Shown: one piece after another, positions 59,000 through 64,000 of the stretch
How the letters are laid out: the number at the start of each line of letters is the position of its first letter
Numbering within the stretch: position 1 is the stretch's first letter
Assembly (NCBI GenBank): GCA_019694475.1
Contig: JAIBBX010000003.1
Span: forward strand, 1 to 64,000
DNA length: 64,000 bases
Source of the DNA: Parachlamydiales bacterium
GTDB lineage: Bacteria > Chlamydiota > Chlamydiia > Chlamydiales > SM23-39
Direction of reading: 5' to 3'
The notes under the pieces: generated by a model
Told to the model about the DNA's origin: nothing
Databases searched by the model: none
What the model saw: only the letters and a program-made list of their open reading frames with translations
Program-made: the position numbers and the translations under genes

Positions 59000-60588
59000 T
59001 TCTTGAGGGCCGCTTTCCGTTTTTCTAAATATTCTTCAAGTGGGCCTGCATGAATGTGAATGCCATCTTCTTCTAAAGCGATGATTTTCGTCGCAAATCC
59101 ATTGATCAGCTCTCGGTCGTGCGTCGCTACGATGGCGGTTCCTTTGAAATCTTCAAGTCCCCACGCAAGAGCAGATACCGCTTCGAGATCGAGGTGGTTA
59201 TTTGGCTCGTCAAGAATGAGCGTGTTAGGACCGGTGAGAATTAGGCCGCCGAGTATGAGACGGGCCGCTTCTCCGCCTGAAAGAGCAGAGAGAGGCTTGA
59301 ATGCATCGTCTCCGCCAAAAAGCATTTTGCCAAGGACGCCGCGCACATCTTGATCAAAAATGATGTCTTTTTTCGATTTCAGCCAATCAAAGGCGGTCTC
59401 TTTGGTGTGCTTGTTGAGCACTTCGCCGTGATTTTGCGGGAAATAACCGATGTCGAGGCCGTGGCCGGGAGCGAGTTTGCCTTTTTCCAGTTGCAATTTG
59501 CCGGCAAGCAGCTTTAAGAGAGTTGTTTTACCTCGGCCGTTGTTTCCGATGACCGCAATTTTGTCTCCGCGATGGATTTCGCAGGAGAATTTTTTGATCA
59601 CCGGCTCTCCGCCATAGCCAAAATAAAGATCCTCGGCTTTCAATACGACCTGGCCCGATTGCTTTTCCGGAACGGGGAATCGGACGTATGGGCGCTGGAT
59701 GTTCGATTTTTTGAGTTCAAGCGGCTGCAGGCGGTTGATCTCGCGGATGCGCGATTGCACTTGGCTCGCACGCGTTCCTGCGCCGAATTTCGCTACGAAC
59801 TCTTTGAGTTGAGAGATTTTTTTCTCTTTTGCTTTGTTCTCATCTTCCGCACGCGAACGGACGGACGTTTTGGTCACAAGCATTGCATCGTAATTGCCTG
59901 GGTAGGTGATGATGGTCTCATAGTCAATGTCGGCAATGTGCGTACAGATCGAATTAAGGAAGTGTCTATCGTGGCTCACAACGACAAGCGTACCCTTGTA
60001 ATTATGGAGGAACTGTTCCAGCCAGGAGATCGAATCAAGGTCTAAGTGGTTGGTCGGTTCGTCAAGGAGGAGCGCTTGCGGATTGCCGAAGAGGGCTTGG
60101 CATAAGAGGACGCGGAATTGTCTATCGGTCGGGATCTCATGCATTTTTTTGCGGTAGTACTCTTCAGGAAGTCCCATACCGGCTAAAAGCACTTCAGCCT
60201 CCGATTCGGCAGAGTAGCCATCCTCATCCGCGATGATTTCTTCGAGTTCGCCCAGGCGCATGCCGATTGCATCGGTCATTTCTTCTTCGTACAGTTTGTC
60301 CCGCTCGGCCATTGCATTCCAAAGGCGGTTGTTCCCCATAATGACCGTATCGATCACAGTGAAGTCGCGGAAATCTTCGATCCTCTGCTTTAAGAAGCCC
60401 ACTTTCTTCGGCAGGGTGACAATCCCCGATGTGGCAGGTTCCACGCCCATAATGATTTTTAAAAGGGTCGATTTGCCCGAACCATTGGGGCCGGTAAGGC
60501 CATATCTTCCTTCGTCAAAAGTGAAGGAAACGTCTTCGAAGAGGGTGCGAGCGCCAACTCGCTTTGAAATTTTTTCTAATGTAATCAT
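58996..60588 (-). CDS. ABC-F family ATPase (YbiT-like)
   Basis: The protein is 530 aa from the ATG at 60588 (MITLEKISKRVGARTLFEDV); an ATG six codons earlier is possible. There are two ABC domains without membrane segments: Walker A GPNGSGKST and GNNGRGKTT, Walker B LLLDEPTNHLDLDS and LILDEPNNHLDLEA, and LSGGEAARL in the second half. The first signature is degenerate (IPTDRQFRVLL), as in the YbiT subgroup, whose length also matches. ABC-F proteins act on the ribosome. It is divergent from xerC, an arrangement shared with chlamydial CT347/CT348. Confidence 0.92.
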   Translation of the reverse strand: MITLEKISKRVGARTLFEDVSFTFDEGRYGLTGPNGSGKSTLLKIIMGVEPATSGIVTLPKKVGFLKQRIEDFRDFTVIDTVIMGNNRLWNAMAERDKLYEEEMTDAIGMRLGELEEIIADEDGYSAESEAEVLLAGMGLPEEYYRKKMHEIPTDRQFRVLLCQALFGNPQALLLDEPTNHLDLDSISWLEQFLHNYKGTLVVVSHDRHFLNSICTHIADIDYETIITYPGNYDAMLVTKTSVRSRAEDENKAKEKKISQLKEFVAKFGAGTRASQVQSRIREINRLQPLELKKSNIQRPYVRFPVPEKQSGQVVLKAEDLYFGYGGEPVIKKFSCEIHRGDKIAVIGNNGRGKTTLLKLLAGKLQLEKGKLAPGHGLDIGYFPQNHGEVLNKHTKETAFDWLKSKKDIIFDQDVRGVLGKMLFGGDDAFKPLSALSGGEAARLILGGLILTGPNTLILDEPNNHLDLEAVSALAWGLEDFKGTAIVATHDRELINGFATKIIALEEDGIHIHAGPLEEYLEKRKAALKK

Positions 60589-60612
60589 GTTGGAGCATGA
60601 TAGCATAAACTT

Positions 60613-61479
60613 ATGGACCTAATCAAGGCGATCGAGCAGTTTTTGAGTCATTTGAATCTCTCGAAAGGAGTCTCCGAGCATACGCTCAGAGGCTATCGGA
60701 TCGATTTGACCCAATTTTCCTCTTTTGCAGAAGGGGAAGAAGTTTCGAAAAGAACGGTCCGCAGATTCCTGGCCCACCTCCATGAACAAAAAGTCTCTAC
60801 CCGCACCATTCTGCGAAGGCTTTCCGCTCTTAGAAGCTTTTATAAATATGCTTTAAGGGAAAAATGGATTGAAGAAAGCCCAGTTGAAGAAATCGATAGC
60901 CCCAAAAAGGAAAAAAAACTTCCCGTTTCCATTACTTACACCCAGGTGGAGCTCCTCTTTAGCCAGCCAGATTTGAGCTGCTACTTAGGACTAAGAGACC
61001 GGGTAATTATGGAACTTTTCTATAGCTCGGGGCTTCGTTTGAGCGAACTGGCAGGACTCAATAGGCGCGATTTTGATGCGAGAAACCTCGTTCTCAATAT
61101 CTTCGGAAAAGGAAAAAAACAAAGACAAGCCCCGATTACGCAAACGGCGGCCGAATGGATTTTCCGCTATCTCAACCACCCGGAACGGGATGAAAAGGAT
61201 CCTCAAGCCATTTTCCTCAATAAGCATGGGACTAGATTAACCCCTCGCTCTATCGACAGGAATTTTGCAGCCTACTTAAAGAGAAGCGGTCTTTCTGAAC
61301 GAGTAACTCCCCATACTATCCGTCATACAATTGCGACGCATTGGCTTGAAAATGGAATGGATCTCAAAACAATCCAAATGCTTTTGGGTCATACATCTCT
61401 AGCAACCACAACCATTTACACTCATGTTTCTCCCAAACTGAAACGTGAGGTCTATGACAAAACGCACCCTCGCGCATAA
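60613..61479 (+). CDS. xerC: Tyrosine recombinase XerC
   Basis: This 288-aa recombinase resolves chromosome dimers at dif with XerD. It has an N-terminal SAM-like DNA-binding domain (HTLRGYRIDLTQFSSF) and a catalytic domain with Arg 142 in SSGLRLSEL, Lys near 166-168 in FGKGKKQR, HTIRH (His 234, Arg 237), LLGH (His 260) and Tyr 269 in TTIYTHVS. The length is typical and all catalytic residues are present. It starts 24 bases from the divergent ABC-F gene. XerC versus XerD is assigned mainly from synteny with CT347. Confidence 0.92.
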   Translation: MDLIKAIEQFLSHLNLSKGVSEHTLRGYRIDLTQFSSFAEGEEVSKRTVRRFLAHLHEQKVSTRTILRRLSALRSFYKYALREKWIEESPVEEIDSPKKEKKLPVSITYTQVELLFSQPDLSCYLGLRDRVIMELFYSSGLRLSELAGLNRRDFDARNLVLNIFGKGKKQRQAPITQTAAEWIFRYLNHPERDEKDPQAIFLNKHGTRLTPRSIDRNFAAYLKRSGLSERVTPHTIRHTIATHWLENGMDLKTIQMLLGHTSLATTTIYTHVSPKLKREVYDKTHPRA

Positions 61480-61551
61480 AAATTTATTTTACAATAATCG
61501 CGAATATGCATTACTGGAGAAGTAGGAAAGCCCTATTTATTGAGGTAGAGT

Positions 61552-62892
61552 ATGTTCAGAAAATTAATGCCGATTCTTGTAGTCGGTCTATGGGCAGTCT
61601 CAGGATATGCAGATGATCAATTGGTTGATTCTGTAGGATCTGTAGCTGATTGCCAACCTTGTCAAAAACCGGCGCCAGCACCGTGCCCTGCGCCATGCCC
61701 AAAACCAGAGCCTGCGCCATGCCCAGCTCCCTGCCCAAAAGCAGAGCCAGCACCATGCCCAGCTCCAGCACCATGCCCAAAGCCTGAGTGCCCAAAACCA
61801 TGTCCTCCAAAGCCAGCATGCCCAAAACCATGCCCGCCAAAGCCAGCATGTCCAAAACCATGCCCGCCGAAGCCATGCCCTCCAAAACCATGTCCTCCAA
61901 AACCATGCTGCAATCCGCCGCCTCCATGCTGCTGGAATTTCAATCCATGCAATCCAAAAGGCTGCACAGATATGAATTGCGGTGGTTTCTTCGTCACTGC
62001 AGATTTCCTCTACTGGAGAGCAGAGAACCACGGCTTTAGCTATGCATATGAGTTAGAGACGACCGATCCAGTTGGGCAAAACTCTGGACACGTAGTTCGC
62101 GTCAATCCAGATTGGGATCCAGCTTTCCGAGTAGGAGCAGGTTGGAACACCAATTATGACTTCTGGGATGTCTATTTCAACTATACTTGGTATCGCAACA
62201 ATTCAAGCGAAACAAGAACCAACACAACCAATGGATTCATTCCACTTTGGCCAGTTGATTCTGGAAGCACAGGGGTTTTTGATACAGTTCATGCCAAGAC
62301 CCGATTCATGTTGAATATCGGCGATATGGAACTTGGAAGAATGATTTATTTGACCAAATCTGTAGCAATTCGCCCTCACTGGGGTGTCAGAGGCGGTACA
62401 ATCCATCAGAAATTCAACTCAACATTTAGTTCAGCATTCGTTGGCGGACTATTTTCTGAGCAGAGCTTCAGCGGTAAGAACAATTATTGGGGCGTAGGCC
62501 CGCGCGCTGGTGTGAATGGAGAGATGCATCTGAACCAAGGATTTAGCATTCTTGGAAAAGCAGCAGCAGCTCTTCTTTACGGTAAAAACGATGTTCGAGC
62601 TTTCACAGATCACGTTGATCTTGTTGGAGTTTCTACCCTTGAGCGTCATTACAAAGATGATTTCTACCAACTCGTTCCAAACTTGCAACTCCTTCTTGGC
62701 GTACAGTGGCAAACTTGCTTCTGGTGCGAGAAGATGTTCTTCAAGATGAGCGCAGCTTGGGAAACCAACTTCTGGTGGGATCAGTTCAACCTCCCATATT
62801 CTATGTCTTCAGTAGTGGCTCCATTCCCAACAGTTGGGAACCAGCCTCTCACAATGGAAGGTTTGACTGTAAACTTTGAATGGGACTTCTAA
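61552..62892 (+). CDS. MOMP-like outer-membrane porin with Cys/Pro-rich N-terminal repeat
   Basis: This 446-aa protein has a signal peptide (MFRKLMPILVVGLWAVSGYA). Residues about 34-130 are a repeat of Cys-Pro units (PKPCPPKPACPKPCPPK type) with some 30 Cys. The remainder is a beta-barrel of the MOMP-like family: GGFFVTADFLYWRAENHGFS, RVGAGWNTNYDFWDVYFNYT, TKSVAIRPHWGVRGG, NYWGVGPRAGVNGEMHLN, ending in the aromatic ...GLTVNFEWDF typical of outer-membrane proteins. The Cys-rich segment could form disulfide cross-links like those of chlamydial outer-membrane complexes. The RBS is GAGGTAG. A strong terminator follows. Confidence 0.85.
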   Translation: MFRKLMPILVVGLWAVSGYADDQLVDSVGSVADCQPCQKPAPAPCPAPCPKPEPAPCPAPCPKAEPAPCPAPAPCPKPECPKPCPPKPACPKPCPPKPACPKPCPPKPCPPKPCPPKPCCNPPPPCCWNFNPCNPKGCTDMNCGGFFVTADFLYWRAENHGFSYAYELETTDPVGQNSGHVVRVNPDWDPAFRVGAGWNTNYDFWDVYFNYTWYRNNSSETRTNTTNGFIPLWPVDSGSTGVFDTVHAKTRFMLNIGDMELGRMIYLTKSVAIRPHWGVRGGTIHQKFNSTFSSAFVGGLFSEQSFSGKNNYWGVGPRAGVNGEMHLNQGFSILGKAAAALLYGKNDVRAFTDHVDLVGVSTLERHYKDDFYQLVPNLQLLLGVQWQTCFWCEKMFFKMSAAWETNFWWDQFNLPYSMSSVVAPFPTVGNQPLTMEGLTVNFEWDF

Positions 62893-62927
62893 ACGCAAAC
62901 TAGCGTAAAGTTCCTCAATAATTAGGC

Positions 62928-62964
62928 AGAGGCCCGCTTCGAAAGAGGCGGGCCTCTTTTTTTT
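62928..62964 (+). terminator. Rho-independent terminator after the MOMP-like gene
   Basis: GAGGCCCGC / GCGGGCCTC forms a strong GC-rich stem with a TTCGAAAGAG-type loop, followed by eight T. Confidence 0.93.
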
Positions 62965-63053
62965 AACGCAAAACGCAGAATGCAAAACGCAAAACTTGGG
63001 GGAGCCGGGGCTTCCCCCGACTCTAATTCTGCGTTTTGCGTTCTGCGTTCTGC
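62965..63053. repeat. Inverted interspersed repeat (AACGCAAAACGCAGAAT)
   Basis: Perfect 17-base arms at 62965-62981 and 63026-63042 are extended by further imperfect TGCGTTCTGC units to about 63053. They enclose an inner hairpin GGGGGAGCC / GGCTTCCCCC. The units match the repeat at 40104-40131, so this is a dispersed element, located between the porin and rnpB. Confidence 0.7.
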
Positions 63054-63065
63054 TTTTAAAAAAGC

Positions 63066-63386
63066 GGGGTGACGTTAAGCCGGATTCTGTCGAGAGCCAT
63101 CATTCTTCTAGGAAACCTGTTGCCAGATTTCTCAAGCGGTCTGCTTTGGAATCAATCGCGCGAGGATGCGCTCCTCCAGTTTCGACCTTGCTTCGGATAG
63201 GGTTTACAACGTCTCCGGTTGCCCGGAGTCCGATCGAGTGCAATAACTCGAACTTTTCAACCTTAAAGGTATAGTCTCTGTTGCACTTTCCGTCATCTTA
63301 CGATGCCCAGCCGTTAACTGGTATCCTTCCCCTGCGAAGTCCAGACTTTCCTCACTAGTTGTACTAGTGCGATGGCCTGTCACCCC
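63066..63386 (-). ncRNA. rnpB: RNase P RNA
   Basis: On the minus strand this has the universal features of bacterial RNase P RNA. GGGGTGAC at the 5' end (63379-63386) pairs with GTCACCCC at the 3' end (63066-63073) as P1. The conserved GAGGAAAGTCTGGACTTCGC (CR I) follows near the 5' end, and GACAGAATCCGGCTTA lies near the 3' end (CR V region). The length is about 321 nt. A T6 run after P1 could serve as the terminator. It makes the catalytic RNA that trims tRNA 5' leaders. Confidence 0.95.
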
Positions 63387-63395
63387 AAAAATAGA

Positions 63396-64000
63396 TCAGA
63401 CGCCTGCAGTGCGGCGGCGGCGCCGTTTCGTTGCAACCGCTGTTCCTTCGAGGTCTTCGCTCTCTTGCCAGAAGTGGATGCGGGAGCAATGCTCGCAGAA
63501 AGTGAGCCTTTCGCCTTTGCGAACCACGTTTTCGTGCTGCGCAGTCAGGGCAATATGGCATCCAGAACAAGTGCGGTTTTCGATGGGAACTACTACGCGG
63601 TCTTTTTTGTTGTTCAAAAGGCGCTGATAGATGCGTAAAATCTCAGGATCTGCCGTTTTGGCCATTTCATCTCGAGAAGCTTTGATGTCCGTTCCCTCTT
63701 GGTTGATGAGACGGATGCTCTCTCGGATTTCATTTTCCAAATTCCGGCTGCTCTCTTCCGACTGGATGAGAGATTCTTTGATTTTTCCAAGGATCTCTTC
63801 TTCGAGATTGCGCTTGTCGATGAGATCGCTCGCGATCTGCTCCGTAGCAATGCGCTCTCTTTCAGATGTAGTCATCTCTTGGGTTAAAGCGTTGAACTCA
63901 TCCACTTTTTTAACAGTGTTTTGTTTCGCTTCCAGTTTTTTGATCCGTTCTTTGATCTCGTTAATTTTTTCTTCTTGGCTCGCGACGTTTCGGCTGAGTT
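63396..64000 (-). CDS. cdsZ: CT398/CdsZ-like coiled-coil zinc-ribbon protein (5' end outside the window)
   Basis: This frame is open through the right edge of the window, so the N-terminus is missing; an internal GTG at 63905 is not the likely start. The visible 200 residues are a long coiled coil (KINEIKERIKKLEAKQNTVK, then NLEEEILGKIKESLIQSEES). A C4 zinc ribbon with CSGCHIAL and FCEHCSRI and a basic tail (KRRRRRTAGV) follow. This is the architecture of C. trachomatis CT398, reported to link sigma-54 and the type III secretion apparatus. It lies 10 bases upstream of rnpB on the same strand. Confidence 0.85.
   Translation of the reverse strand, partial: LSRNVASQEEKINEIKERIKKLEAKQNTVKKVDEFNALTQEMTTSERERIATEQIASDLIDKRNLEEEILGKIKESLIQSEESSRNLENEIRESIRLINQEGTDIKASRDEMAKTADPEILRIYQRLLNNKKDRVVVPIENRTCSGCHIALTAQHENVVRKGERLTFCEHCSRIHFWQESEDLEGTAVATKRRRRRTAGV

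Noticed and set aside
61556..62031. Gly/His- or Met/Leu-rich minus-strand frames opposite the CPKP repeat
   Set aside because: Antisense of the Cys-Pro repeat of the porin; the porin frame has signal peptide, barrel and terminator.
63367..63638. Two plus-strand frames of 86-88 aa beside rnpB
   Set aside because: Antisense to the CdsZ-like gene and to the 5' end of RNase P RNA.

Overview
The window comes from an obligate intracellular bacterium of the phylum Chlamydiota, probably an environmental 'Chlamydia-like' lineage rather than the genus Chlamydia. Three things support this. First, the core gene set and order dnaJ - rpsU - tsaB - lon - rnz - (ABC-F) - xerC parallels the conserved C. trachomatis block around CT341-CT348. 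Second, it carries a Pkn5-type kinase, a CT398/CdsZ-like zinc-ribbon protein and a MOMP-like porin. Third, it is rich in secreted, eukaryote-like and repeat proteins. Species cannot be assigned by eye.

Layout. (1) 1-165: the 3' tail of an IS200/IS605- or IS607-type tnpB, abutting the next gene. (2) 166-8600, minus strand: a tightly overlapping nine-gene operon (mostly ATGA stop/start overlaps) of GT25 glycosyltransferases, class I methyltransferases and GH130-like five-bladed propeller proteins. Nearly all begin with a Sec signal peptide. Two more GT25 genes follow on the plus strand (8692, 12494). (3) 9891-12378: a secreted polymorphic-toxin-like protein and a probable immunity protein with an internal duplication. 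(4) 13505-17055: a protein with four acidic repeats and a C-terminal inverse-autotransporter-like barrel, then a choloylglycine-hydrolase-family enzyme, then an IS5-type transposase fragment. (5) 17397-20858, minus: small helical paralogues, a Ser/Thr kinase fused to a degenerate SpoIIE/PP2C-like domain, and an unknown 424-aa protein. (6) 21123-38485, plus: a five-gene module present twice in tandem, then four proteins of about 800 aa in an A-B-A-B arrangement, then a small helical protein. Hydrophobic segments, coiled coils and module organisation suggest type III secretion filament and translocator proteins (EspA/SseB- and SctE/CopB-like), but this is inference.

(7) 38658-48654: housekeeping genes (dnaJ, rpsU, tsaB, DoxX-like, lon, rfaE2, rhomboid, rnz), then a secreted YVTN/NHL-type propeller with a fibronectin III domain and a GT90-family O-glycosyltransferase. 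(8) 48631-58164, minus: two paralogous single-TM proteins and a 2688-aa Inc-like protein with 8 copies of a 17-aa Pro-rich repeat and 26 copies of a 67-71-aa Cys-containing repeat. (9) 58289-64000: SpoU methyltransferase, ABC-F ATPase, xerC, MOMP-like porin, RNase P RNA, and the truncated CdsZ-like gene at the window edge.

The window mixes a conserved chlamydial backbone with large host-interaction islands: exported glycan/methyl-modifying enzymes, a candidate toxin/immunity pair, surface or inclusion-membrane proteins, and an expanded secretion-type cluster shaped by tandem duplication and gene conversion.
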